Assembly: GCF_018603435.1 (NCBI RefSeq)
Contig: NZ_CP075682.1
Span: 1,488,001-1,552,000, forward strand
DNA length: 64,000 nt
Source of the DNA: Chryseobacterium sp. ZHDP1
GTDB lineage: Bacteria; Bacteroidota; Bacteroidia; Flavobacteriales; Weeksellaceae
Direction: 5' to 3'
Shown here in pieces: positions 18,346 to 27,712 of the stretch. A program made the position numbers and the translations under genes. Numbering within the stretch: the first letter of the stretch is position 1; every line of letters starts with the position of its first letter. The notes beneath the pieces were generated by a model that made no database searches, had not been told where the DNA came from, and worked only from the letters and a program-made list of their open reading frames with translations.

Positions 18346-18374
18346 GGTTAATAATTGCTTATATTTAAATCTAA

Positions 18375-18938
18375 CTACTTCCCTAAAGGAATATTGTAAG
18401 AAAATCCTACCCCAATGTTGCCCACATTGTAGTCCTGATTTGGCAAATCGCCGTTGCTTCCTACAAAAACTTTCTGATACTGTACGAAGAAATTCCAGTC
18501 CTGATTGTGATATCCGATTTCAGGCTTTAAATAAAATCCGCCATTTGGTCTGTCTAATGCAACGTTAGATGCTACTTTATTATCCCCTGTCAAAAATCCG
18601 TACCCTAAGTCTGTACCAAAGTAAAATCCTGTCTGTTTAGGATAAATTCTAATTAATGCTGCTACAGGAACTACTCCCACATCATTATTAGTATATCCGT
18701 TGTTATCTTTACCGAAATAGTGTGTATATCCTGTTGCGATACCCAATCCGAATCCCGGAGTAATAAGGTTCTGGTATGCTACATCCACTCCTACTGCCAT
18801 CGAAGTATTGTCAGAAGGAACTGCTAAACCAACATTTGCTCCTACCTTAATCATATTATTCATCTGTGCACTTTGTGCGCTCAATGCTCCTGCAGTCAAA
18901 ATTCCGGCAAATAAAATTGCTTGTTTAAACATTTTCAT
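18375..18938 (-). CDS. Outer-membrane beta-barrel-like protein
   Basis: 187 residues with signal peptide (cleavage after ALSAQ). The mature sequence alternates short hydrophobic strands with glycine turns (MIKVGANVGLAVPSDNTSM; FYFGTDLGYGFLTG; GGFYLKPEIGYHNQDWNFFVQYQKVF) and ends IGVGFSYNIPLGK, an OmpA/OprW-like eight-stranded barrel pattern. Likely an outer-membrane protein of unknown role. A roughly 280-base AT-rich gap without genes separates it from the divergent DUF1800 gene and should contain both promoters. Confidence 0.8.
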   Translation of the reverse strand: MKMFKQAILFAGILTAGALSAQSAQMNNMIKVGANVGLAVPSDNTSMAVGVDVAYQNLITPGFGLGIATGYTHYFGKDNNGYTNNDVGVVPVAALIRIYPKQTGFYFGTDLGYGFLTGDNKVASNVALDRPNGGFYLKPEIGYHNQDWNFFVQYQKVFVGSNGDLPNQDYNVGNIGVGFSYNIPLGK

Positions 18939-19220
18939 AACTCTGATTTTTTAAATTTTACTAACCTGAAAAATGTAAAAATCGTGCCAAGCAAAGCCTT
19001 TCCTGCGACTTTAACAATGCTTAAAAATGTAAAAACATGAAATTCAATCCATTATTCTGACTAAAAAATTAAATAAACGTTTAAAAAATTCACTCATTTT
19101 AAATAAATGATTAAACATTTAAACTCAATTTATTCAAAACACTATTCAATATTAACAATTCTTAACCGTTATTAATTTTAACCTTACCTTATCACAGCCA
19201 TCAAAAAGTAAATAATTGAT

Positions 19221-20606
19221 ATGATTTCTCCATCGTTACTCAACAATAAACACCTTCTCTGGCGGGCAGGATTCGGACCGGGAATCAATCAGCTGGAAGA
19301 TCTTCATAAAAAAGACATTAAAAGCCTGCTTAATGATCTGTTTAGAGAAGAAACATTTCTTTATGTAAATTATGATACGCCCGATATTGCAGAAACCGGA
19401 GATTATATGATGAATGATCAGACTCCGGCAGAAAAGAAAAAGGAAATGCAGAGAATCAGCCGACAGCAGAACGAAGAGCTCAATCTGAATTTTCTTGATA
19501 AAATGGTGAACAGCAAAGAGCAGATGAGAGAAAAAATGGCTTTTTTCTGGCACGGACATTTTGCTTCAAGAGTTGTCAATCCGAAATTTAACCGACAGAT
19601 TTTAAATGTGATCCGAAAAAATGCACTCGGAAACTTTAAAGATCTATTATTTGAAGTCAGCCAGGCTCCTGCAATGCTGAATTTTCTTAACAATCAGCAG
19701 AACAAAAAAGATCATCCCAACGAAAATTTTGCCCGTGAAGTGATGGAACTTTTCACGATGGGACGAGGAAATTATACGGAGAAAGACATACGAGAAGGCG
19801 CAAGAGCTTTTACAGGATGGGGATCGGATAAAGAAGGTAATTTTAAAGAACGGAAAAATCTTCATGATGAAGGCTCAAAGACATTTCTGGGAAAAACCGG
19901 AAATTTTACAGGCACAGATGTTTTAAATATCGTTCTTGAACAAAAGGCAACGGCAAAATTCATCACCACAAAAATCTATAAATTCTTCGTGAATGAAAAT
20001 ATTGATGAAAACGTTGTAAAACCCCTGAGCGAAAGTTTCTACCAGTCCGGTTACGATATTAAAAGACTCATGATGGATATTTTCTCGAGCTCCTGGTTTT
20101 ACGATAAAAAAAATATCGGCAGCAGGATAAAATCTCCGATTGAACTCATGGCAGGAATAATGCGTTCTCTTCCGATGACCATTCAGAATCCTGAAAACCT
20201 CATCGTTTATCAGAAATTACTGGGACAGATGCTTTTGTACCCACCCAATGTTTCAGGCTGGCCGAACGGAAAATCGTGGATCGACAGCTCGACCTTAATG
20301 TTAAGACTTCAGATTCCTCAGATCTGGTCTGGTTTACGACCGTTAGATTACCGTCCGAAAGAAGATGATGATTTGGATATGGGTTTAAAAAACAACACAA
20401 ACTCTTTAACGAAAAGTTTTAAAAATCCCAATATCACCATCGATTGGTCGCGTGTAGAAAAGATTTTTAACGGAAAGAATGTGGAAGATTATTTAATTCA
20501 GAGTTCAAAATCTCTGGATATGAATTCGGTGAAAAATTTCTCCGACAACAGTGTGAAAATGAATGTCATTAATCTCATGTCGACACCGGAATATCAGTTA
20601 ATGTAG
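19221..20606 (+). CDS. DUF1800 domain-containing protein
   Basis: 461 residues, no clear signal peptide. DUF1800 features are present: the start HLLWRAGFGPGINQLEDL, MAFFWHGHFASRV, a NENFAREVMELFTMGRGNYTE block and RAFTGW, and near the C-terminus LGQMLLYPPNVSGWPNGKSWI. DUF1800 genes are usually paired with DUF1501 genes, as here (69 bases apart, same strand). The role is unknown; the pair is thought to act at the cell envelope. Confidence 0.92.
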   Translation: MISPSLLNNKHLLWRAGFGPGINQLEDLHKKDIKSLLNDLFREETFLYVNYDTPDIAETGDYMMNDQTPAEKKKEMQRISRQQNEELNLNFLDKMVNSKEQMREKMAFFWHGHFASRVVNPKFNRQILNVIRKNALGNFKDLLFEVSQAPAMLNFLNNQQNKKDHPNENFAREVMELFTMGRGNYTEKDIREGARAFTGWGSDKEGNFKERKNLHDEGSKTFLGKTGNFTGTDVLNIVLEQKATAKFITTKIYKFFVNENIDENVVKPLSESFYQSGYDIKRLMMDIFSSSWFYDKKNIGSRIKSPIELMAGIMRSLPMTIQNPENLIVYQKLLGQMLLYPPNVSGWPNGKSWIDSSTLMLRLQIPQIWSGLRPLDYRPKEDDDLDMGLKNNTNSLTKSFKNPNITIDWSRVEKIFNGKNVEDYLIQSSKSLDMNSVKNFSDNSVKMNVINLMSTPEYQLM

Positions 20607-20674
20607 TTTTCAGCAGTAGATTTTAGCTTCGTTAAAGCCTGCAACCTATCATCTTTACCCTAAAACCTAAGCTT

Positions 20675-21859
20675 ATGTTAATCAAAAGAAGAGAATTTCT
20701 AAAAATAAGTTCATTGGCAACCGCATCGTTTCTGATGCCAAATTTTCTGAAAGCCATGACATTCGATGACGCACTGGAACCCAATCAGAAAATATTGGTG
20801 GTTCTTCAGTTTACAGGAGGAAACGATGGTCTGAATACGATTATTCCGACAAAAAATGATATTTATTTCAGGGAAAGAAATAAAATTGCCATTCAGAATT
20901 CCATGCAGCTTACGGACGAAGCGGGGATTAATCCTGCCCTCTCCTATTTCAAAGAACTGTACGATCAGGGAGAACTTTCTGTGATGAATAATGTCGGTTA
21001 TCCGAATCCCGATAAATCACACTTCCGAAGCATGGACATCTGGCATTCTGCAAGCAGAAGCGATGAATATCTTGACACAGGCTGGCTGGGAAGATTTCTG
21101 GATGAAGAATGTTATAAATGCGATCATCCCACACAAGCATTAGAAGTGGATGATATGCTGAGTTTAGCTTTAAAAGGTGAAAAAAATAAAGCATTTGCCT
21201 TTAAAGATCCGAAAAGATTATATCAGACCAGTCAGGAAAAATATTTCAAATCGCTGTATGATCATCATCATGACGATGAAACGGTTTCCTATTTATATCA
21301 GACTTTAGGTTCCACCATCAACAATGCTGGGTATATTTTCGAAAAAAGCAAGGCAAAAAATACGGAACAAGTCTACCCAAATTCTCAGCTCGGAAAAGAC
21401 TTTAAAACCGTTTCTTCTTTAATAAAATCTGACATTAATACGAGAGTGTATTATCTTTCCATCGGAAGTTTCGATACGCACGTGAACCAAAATGAAAGAC
21501 AGCAAAAACTGTTTACAGATATTAATGATGCGGTAAAAGCGTTTGTGGCAGATATGAAAAGCAACGGACTTTTTAATGATATTTTGCTGATGACTTTTTC
21601 AGAATTTGGCAGACGTGTTGCCCAGAATGCAAGTAACGGAACCGATCACGGAACGGCAAACCAGATGTTTTTCATCAGTGGAGGTTTAAAGAAAAAAGGA
21701 ATTTTGAATGCACTTCCCGATTTACAGAATCTGAATGAAGGAGATTTAATCTACACCGAAGATTTCCGGAAAATTTATGCCACCATCCTAAAAAACTGGC
21801 TTAAAGCGGACTCTTCTAAAGTTCTGGGCTGGAAAAACGGGGTTTATGATTTTGTATAA
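20675..21859 (+). CDS. DUF1501 domain-containing protein, Tat-exported
   Basis: 394 residues. The N-terminus KRREFLKISSLATASFLMP has a twin-arginine motif (R-R-x-F-L-K) and a hydrophobic stretch, so export by Tat is likely. The alkaline-phosphatase/sulfatase-like DUF1501 fold is indicated by VVLQFTGGNDGLNTIIP, HFRSMDIWHSAS, GSFDTHVNQNERQ and MTFSEFGRRVAQNASNGTDHGTA, which include the metal-ligand positions (Asp, His, Glu, Asp-His). Second gene of the pair with DUF1800. Confidence 0.92.
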   Translation: MLIKRREFLKISSLATASFLMPNFLKAMTFDDALEPNQKILVVLQFTGGNDGLNTIIPTKNDIYFRERNKIAIQNSMQLTDEAGINPALSYFKELYDQGELSVMNNVGYPNPDKSHFRSMDIWHSASRSDEYLDTGWLGRFLDEECYKCDHPTQALEVDDMLSLALKGEKNKAFAFKDPKRLYQTSQEKYFKSLYDHHHDDETVSYLYQTLGSTINNAGYIFEKSKAKNTEQVYPNSQLGKDFKTVSSLIKSDINTRVYYLSIGSFDTHVNQNERQQKLFTDINDAVKAFVADMKSNGLFNDILLMTFSEFGRRVAQNASNGTDHGTANQMFFISGGLKKKGILNALPDLQNLNEGDLIYTEDFRKIYATILKNWLKADSSKVLGWKNGVYDFV

Positions 21860-22229
21860 AAGCGTTTGATTATCCATTATAAATTATACTGCTTTTAACG
21901 CTAAGATCACTAAGATTTTCTGATATACTAACTGCTTTTAAGTTCACAAAGGTGCTTCGACAAGCTCAGCATAAACTATTCACTCAGCAAAGAACTCAAA
22001 GGTTTAATGATGACAAATTACGGACAATCATAAAAATTTGTCTTAACAAATAAAAAGTTAACAATAAATTTAGTAATTATTACATTTTGATCATATTTTG
22101 CAACTTTTTACTCTGTCGAACCTTCAGCTTGCGGCGAATTTTAAAATCAATTTAGAAAATTTTAAAAATAAAAAGAGGCTGTTGCAAAAATGAACAGCCT
22201 CTTTTCTATAATTTAAATCTAAGGTAATG
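21860..22229. other. Intergenic stretch before the IS element
   Basis: About 370 bases without a gene. It carries degenerate pieces seen repeatedly in this genome, such as the CTTCGACAAGCTCAGC element near 21955, AT-rich sequence, and the terminator at 22171. Confidence 0.5.
22171..22207 (+). terminator. Hairpin terminator left of the IS element
   Basis: AAAAGAGGCTGTT and AACAGCCTCTTTT pair over 13 bases with loop GCAAAAATG, followed by CT. It is 300 bases beyond the DUF1501 stop, just outside the IS left end. Confidence 0.7.
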
Positions 22230-22418
22230 TACTGAAAAATAGTTGGTGAAATTCAGGATATATTTTAATAAATTATGGATGTTAATCCGAAGAGGACAAA
22301 AGCACTGGTGGAGATCAACTTTTCAGCAATAGGATTAATGTTCAAAACGATAGTTTTAAGGTGAGGTTTCCCTCACCTTTTCGTTTATTATCGGATGAAC
22401 CTTATGGCTAAAAAAACT

Positions 22419-23381
22419 CTATTTTTCGTTAGAAAAATAAATATACCATTTGATGAAATTGATTCGGTTTTTCAATGTGAGACCTCTGTGCAGGTCGAGA
22501 TGATTTTTTAAATGGCTGAAATATCCCTCAATACCATTGGTTGTTTTAGGAATATTGGGATTTTCCAGATAATGAAACATATTGGGCAATGCCCGTTTTA
22601 TAGTAAAATACGATCGTCTGATAAGCTTGTGGGTATACCAGTATCTTTCGGTTTCAAGATTAATTGTTTTTTCATTAATATAATCCTGATGTCTCAAATA
22701 CCAGTCGTTGAGTTCATTTTTCCACCAGATTTTATCGTTTTGTGTTTTAATTTTCAGTAATAATAAAACGTGTTTTCGAAGTTCCTGACCGGCAATGTGT
22801 TTAGGAAACTTTGTGAGCCAGATCAGGCACATTCTCTGAATATGAACCAGACATCTCTGAGTAATGATGTCTCCATCAGATTTATTTATGGCTTTCAAAA
22901 CGCTTTTATGTCCATCTGTAGTAATGCTTTCCAGCTTTACGCCCAGCCGTAAAAGATTGTTTAAATCTTCCCTGATTTCTTCATAATGTTCTCCATCGGT
23001 AAAACGGATAAGCTGTGTATATCCATCAAAATCATCCTGATAAGCAATTAAACAGAACTGAGCAAAATAAGTTGCATCCATTCTTAAATTCACCTTTTCC
23101 CGTTTGATGATCTTTAAGGTAGGAGACTGCTCTAAAATGGTATAAAATGTTTTCTGCAAAGTATCTTTCGAATAACCGCTGTCTCTGCAAAGCGTTTTGT
23201 AGGTCTGCCTTTCCAATACCCATTTTTTGAACCAGATAAAACGATTTTTAATTCTCTGCTCCGTTCTGTTTTGAGTAAATAAAATCCCGCAATTTTTACA
23301 TTTAAATCTTTGCTTTCCCCCTTGTTTTCCCCAACGAATTACCTCCAGGCTTGAACAAGACCAACAACGTTTTTTTGCCAT
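22419..23381 (-). CDS. IS256-family transposase, Zn-ribbon variant
   Basis: 320 residues. An N-terminal zinc ribbon (CWSCSS ... RWGKQGGKQRFKCKNCGILF, residues about 6-36) recognises DNA and is followed by a helix-turn-helix region (TYKTLCRDSGYSKDTLQKTF). The catalytic core has a DDE triad: D in LRMDATYF, D in ITTDGHKS and E in TTNGIEGYFSHLK, and the C-x2-H signature TQRCLVHIQRM that marks IS256-type enzymes. The frame is intact, so the element may be active. Most of the roughly 190 bases between the stop and the left end are noncoding. Confidence 0.9.
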   Translation of the reverse strand: MAKKRCWSCSSLEVIRWGKQGGKQRFKCKNCGILFTQNRTEQRIKNRFIWFKKWVLERQTYKTLCRDSGYSKDTLQKTFYTILEQSPTLKIIKREKVNLRMDATYFAQFCLIAYQDDFDGYTQLIRFTDGEHYEEIREDLNNLLRLGVKLESITTDGHKSVLKAINKSDGDIITQRCLVHIQRMCLIWLTKFPKHIAGQELRKHVLLLLKIKTQNDKIWWKNELNDWYLRHQDYINEKTINLETERYWYTHKLIRRSYFTIKRALPNMFHYLENPNIPKTTNGIEGYFSHLKNHLDLHRGLTLKNRINFIKWYIYFSNEK

Positions 23382-23397
23382 TTTTCAGACAAAGAAA

Positions 23398-23427
23398 AAG
23401 TTTTATGAAACACGTTTCATAAAACTT
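23398..23427 (-). promoter_or_regulatory. Palindromic hairpin in the transposase leader
   Basis: AAGTTTTATGAAAC and GTTTCATAAAACTT form a perfect 14-bp stem around two bases, 17 bases upstream of the transposase start. Such leader hairpins in IS elements can hide the start signal when transcription enters from outside; that role is inferred. Confidence 0.55.
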
Positions 23428-23511
23428 CCTCCAAGCAGCCTAACAATGAGGTTTTGATAGGATTCTACCAACTATTTTTCAGTATTATGCCTAATCTAAC
23501 TACTTGTCATG

Positions 23512-23655
23512 TTAATTCGTGGATGCAGGAAGTTGCTTAGGATCTTCTTTTTTCTGACTTTTCTGATCAATTTTCTCAGAAATTTTCTTCACGATAAATT
23601 CAATCACTAAAGGAGCTACGACAGCAACAACTGCTTTTAATATTCTTGATTTCAT
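23512..23655 (-). CDS. Small membrane-anchored peptide (47 aa)
   Basis: Reads MKSRILKAVVAVVAPLVIEF then IVKKISEKIDQKSQKKED and a PKQLPASTN end. One hydrophobic helix (about residues 7-22) between basic flanks suggests a single membrane anchor with a cytoplasmic lysine-rich tail. It lies just outside the IS right end and 50 bases from the WYL gene stop. Short flavobacterial proteins of this kind are usually unassigned. The ORF could be real or chance; the amphipathic order and sense codons favour real. Confidence 0.6.
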   Translation of the reverse strand: MKSRILKAVVAVVAPLVIEFIVKKISEKIDQKSQKKEDPKQLPASTN

Positions 23656-23705
23656 ACGGTTTATTTTTTTATGATTCATGCAATACAATTTCTACGCCAA
23701 GATTT

Positions 23706-24728
23706 TTATCCGTCTTCATCCGGAATGGCAAGGTTTTCATAATTTTTAGCTGCCGCTTTGAATTTTTCTTCCAGTCTCAGTCTGAGTTTTCTCGGTTTAT
23801 GCACAACCAGACATTCTCCGAACCCCAAAAGAAGTCTTTCCAGTTCGAAGTTCAGCTGTACACAGATTTTAAAAATGGTTCCTTCATTCGTTTCGCTTAC
23901 AATTTCCTGACTGGCATGAAAAGGCTTGGTCTTTACATAGGGAGCGTTGGAAGAATCTACAAAGAAAACCACATTTCGCGGAGCCATCGTCGGCGAAACA
24001 CTTACTCCCACAATATCTTTGAAATATTCGTCGCCGTCGAGATTCATATCAATATACTCAATATTTTCATCGGTCTGAATATCTTCCATTCTGTCCAGAG
24101 CGAGATTATAGACATATTGCTTATTGGAACAGATCAAAAACCAGCGGTTGTTAAATTCCTTCAGCAATTGCGGATGAACAATATAAGAATCTGATTCTCT
24201 TGCCTTAAAACTTTTATACGTGATGTTCAGCACTTTTTTGTGCAAGATCGCATCATACAGAATATCAATATATTCCAGACCTTTCAACTGTTCATTTTTG
24301 TCTAAATGAATAATTGATTTCTGGTTCGTGGAATGGATGGAATCTTCCAGTTTCTGGATCACCCCGTTCATTTCCTTGAACATCGAAAAATCTTTGAACT
24401 GCTTTAGAATCTGCACCGCATTATTCATGGCTTTCAGATCACTTTCATTAACCGAAATATTATGAATGCTGTAATCGGGATCGCTGTAACGATAGTATTT
24501 TCTTTCGTATACCTCAATCGGTGCTTCATATCCGAATTTTTCACTCCGCATATTCTGCAGATCCAGCTGTACCGTTCTTTTGCTTACAAAAGATTCTTTC
24601 CCCTCAAATTCAAACAAAGCTTCCGAACATTCGTCAATAAGATCTTCGAGAGTATATTTCCTGTATTTATTTTTCAGGCATTTATCCAGTGTTTTATACC
24701 GGATGAGCGCGTTTTTGTTGGATGACAT
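23706..24728 (-). CDS. WYL-domain transcriptional regulator
   Basis: 340 residues. The N-terminal 85 residues form a winged helix (IRYKTLDKCLKNKYRKYTLEDLID; SKRTVQLDLQNMRSE). A central WYL domain (about 165-235) has ILHKKVLNITYKSF and FNNRWFLICSN, the latter being the Trp-x-Leu variant position, and a WCX-like C-terminal domain follows. WYL proteins bind nucleic acids or nucleotides and often control DNA/RNA-damage or defence loci. It is encoded 900 bases from rtcB, divergent to it with the HopJ gene between, so it is the best candidate regulator of the RNA-repair genes. Confidence 0.88.
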   Translation of the reverse strand: MSSNKNALIRYKTLDKCLKNKYRKYTLEDLIDECSEALFEFEGKESFVSKRTVQLDLQNMRSEKFGYEAPIEVYERKYYRYSDPDYSIHNISVNESDLKAMNNAVQILKQFKDFSMFKEMNGVIQKLEDSIHSTNQKSIIHLDKNEQLKGLEYIDILYDAILHKKVLNITYKSFKARESDSYIVHPQLLKEFNNRWFLICSNKQYVYNLALDRMEDIQTDENIEYIDMNLDGDEYFKDIVGVSVSPTMAPRNVVFFVDSSNAPYVKTKPFHASQEIVSETNEGTIFKICVQLNFELERLLLGFGECLVVHKPRKLRLRLEEKFKAAAKNYENLAIPDEDG

Positions 24729-24741
24729 ACGATGAGGTTAG

Positions 24742-24772
24742 GGTTTAAGTTAAGGTTAAGGTTAAGGTTAAG
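24742..24772. repeat. Short GGTTAA tandem repeat
   Basis: Five imperfect copies of a six-base GGTTAA unit lie just upstream of the WYL gene start (start codon at 24728). It could be a phase-variable promoter tract or an operator array for the regulator. Confidence 0.6.
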
Positions 24773-24804
24773 ACTGAGATTTAGATTGAGGTTGAATTTA
24801 ATAT

Positions 24805-24962
24805 AAGGCGGTCAAATTCCCCTCCTCTGGAGGGGTGGCGAAAAATCTTGGATTTTTTGACGGGGTGGTTAAACGTTACCATTTTTCACTCTCTTCCAAA
24901 TTATTTGAGATTGCTTCGTCATTTCTGAACTGCGTTCGCAGACCTCCGGTCTTTTAGCAATG
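24805..24962. repeat. Dispersed intergenic repeat segments
   Basis: Contains CCCCTCCTCTGGAGGGG near 24820, a GACGGGGTGGTT copy and a segment reading TTGCTTCGTCATTTCTGAAC ... GCAATGAC with an inner CTGCGTTCGCAG palindrome. These resemble dispersed repeats of Chryseobacterium genomes. No coding content. Confidence 0.5.
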
Positions 24963-24967
24963 ACAGT

Positions 24968-25300
24968 TTACTTTCTACTTAAAGCTTTTCCTTCAAAAGC
25001 AATCCCGTCCCAGCCAAACGTCATAAAGTTTCTGATATTCTGATGATCTGTTCCTTCAGGATTTTTAAGAACATCTTCCCTGTAAAATTCTCCGAAAAGA
25101 CTCAGCGTTTCTTCTTTCGACAGATCATTTAATTTCGCAAAACTAAAAATCTTACAGGAACCATTATTCTGATTGGCTTCATTTACCGTTTTTCCGTTTG
25201 TAAATTTTGTGGGAGTAAAATCGTAATGTTCATCAATAAAAGCAATTACATCCTTAAACTGGATTTCCTCTGCCGATTTTTCTAATTGTTCAAATAACAT
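24968..25300 (-). CDS. HopJ-domain protein
   Basis: 110 residues matching the HopJ type III effector domain (PF08888): DVIAFIDEHYDFTPTKFTNG near the N-terminus, QNNGSCKIFSFAKLNDLSKE in the middle and DHQNIRNFMTFGWDGIAF at the end. The name is historical; many free-living bacteria without type III secretion carry it, and the function is unknown. Its position between the WYL regulator and rtcB may be incidental. The 330 bases to rtcB contain the motif described separately. Confidence 0.88.
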   Translation of the reverse strand: MLFEQLEKSAEEIQFKDVIAFIDEHYDFTPTKFTNGKTVNEANQNNGSCKIFSFAKLNDLSKEETLSLFGEFYREDVLKNPEGTDHQNIRNFMTFGWDGIAFEGKALSRK

Positions 25301-27029
<1,729 letters not shown>

Positions 27030-27172
27030 TTGTTGGATATCACGCAATGGCGCAAATTACTTTTAAAAACTATACTTGTTAAGGCGCAAGGATTTTATCT
27101 CCGATAAAATTTAAACTTAATATTAGCTAAAAGTATCACACTGAGCTTGCCGAAGTGTCTTACGCCTTAAAA
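27030..27172. repeat. Direct repeat, copy A (left of tRNA-like gene)
   Basis: About 140 bases starting TTGTTGGATAT that include CTATACTTGTTAAGGCGCAA, GGATTTTATCTCCGATAAAA and CTGAGCTTGCCGAAGTGTC. A second copy begins at 27430, so the two bracket the tRNA-like gene in direct orientation. Confidence 0.8.
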
Positions 27173-27247
27173 ACATAACCAATTGGAAAAAAAAACTTGC
27201 GTCTTTGCATTAAACAAAAACAAAATAAAAAAGAAAACTAATAACCG

Positions 27248-27301
27248 AACCTTGCAGGTGTAAAAGCCTGTAGGGTTTAATGAAAACCTTTAATCATAAG
27301 G
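27248..27301 (+). promoter_or_regulatory. Hairpins just upstream of the tRNA-like gene
   Basis: AACC-TTG-CAGG (27248-27258) pairs with CCTG-TAG-GGTT (27267-27277) around an eight-base loop. Competing stems are GGTTT with AAACC (27274-27288) and CCTT with AAGG (27287-27301). They are mutually exclusive in part and end three bases before the acceptor stem. A 5' structure or processing signal is inferred. Confidence 0.5.
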
Positions 27302-27303
27302 TA

Positions 27304-27412
27304 GGAACAGTAGCTCAGATGGTAGAGCAACAGATTACTTTTCGCTTTTGGCAAATAAAGTTCCTGTAAACTTCAAAGTTGTGTGTCGCAGGTTCGAGTC
27401 CTGCCTGTTCCT
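27304..27412 (+). tRNA. tRNA-like gene with an insertion in the anticodon arm
   Basis: The tRNA body is complete: acceptor GGAACAG (27304-27310) with CTGTTCC (27405-27411), U8-A9, D stem GCTC/GAGC around AGATGGTA with the conserved GG, and T arm GCAGG-TTCGAGT-CCTGC (27388-27404). Only the anticodon arm is abnormal: ACAG (27330-27333) can pair with TTGT (27379-27382), but 45 bases lie between where a normal arm has 9, about 36 extra. Inner pairings include ACTTT (27337-27341) with AAAGT at 27357 or at 27375, and AAGTT with AACTT. No CCA is encoded and no anticodon can be assigned. It stands 275 bases after rtcB, which makes an interrupted or sensor tRNA plausible. Confidence 0.75.
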
Positions 27413-27429
27413 CAAAAAATGAAAAAAAA

Positions 27430-27570
27430 TTGTTAGATATACACAAAGGCGCAATTTATTTAAAAGCTATACTTGTTAAGGCGCAAGGATTTTATCTCCG
27501 ATAAAATTTAATGCTCAATATGTTAGCTAAAAATGTCGCACTGAGCTTGCCGAAGTGTCCGCCTTTTTAA
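27430..27570. repeat. Direct repeat, copy B (right of tRNA-like gene)
   Basis: Second copy of the 27030 repeat, starting TTGTTAGATATACAC and sharing the CTATACTTGTTAAGGCGCAA and TCTCCGATAAAA blocks. The two copies differ at scattered bases and small gaps, so the duplication is not recent. Confidence 0.8.
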
Positions 27571-27575
27571 AAAAC

Positions 27576-27630
27576 TTTAAGGCAAAGGGAGTTCCTATAA
27601 ATTATTTGGAAAATTACTCCCCGCCTTTTA
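27576..27630 (+). promoter_or_regulatory. Leader hairpin 1 with AGTTCCTATAA box
   Basis: TTTAAGGC-AAA-GGGAGT (27576-27592) pairs with ACTCCC-C-GCCTT-TT-AAA (27616-27632), a long stem with an asymmetric internal loop and a 23-base apical loop. The stem end and loop contain AGTTCCTATAA at 27590-27600. Part of the 5' leader of the gene at 27713. Confidence 0.6.
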
Positions 27631-27636
27631 AAAATT

Positions 27637-27692
27637 ATAGGTAAAAGGAGTTCCTATAACACTTCACTTTTAATGAATCTTACTCCTCACTT
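27637..27692 (+). promoter_or_regulatory. Leader hairpin 2 with AGTTCCTATAA box
   Basis: AGGAGT (27646-27651) pairs with ACTCCT (27682-27687) around a 30-base loop. The identical box AGTTCCTATAA lies at 27649-27659, in the same place relative to the stem as in hairpin 1. The start codon of the next gene is 20 bases downstream. Confidence 0.6.
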
Positions 27693-27712
27693 ATTTTTTT
27701 AAACTAAAAACA

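Larger units (their letters stand above)
22230..23484 (-). mobile_element. IS256-like insertion sequence, zinc-ribbon variant
   Basis: An 18-base inverted repeat TACTGAAAAATAGTTGGT at 22230-22247 is matched exactly by its complement at 23467-23484, bounding a 1255-bp unit with one minus-strand transposase. Inner bases remain partly complementary. No perfect 8-9 bp target duplication is visible next to these ends, so the insertion is either old or its ends lie a few bases away from the boundary I chose. Confidence 0.85.

Noticed and set aside
22171..22207. Left end of the insertion sequence
   Set aside because: It is a terminator hairpin; the matched inverted repeats lie inside it at 22230 and 23484.
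24968..25300. Type III secretion effector
   Set aside because: HopJ is only a domain name; no type III secretion genes are present and the family occurs in free-living bacteria.
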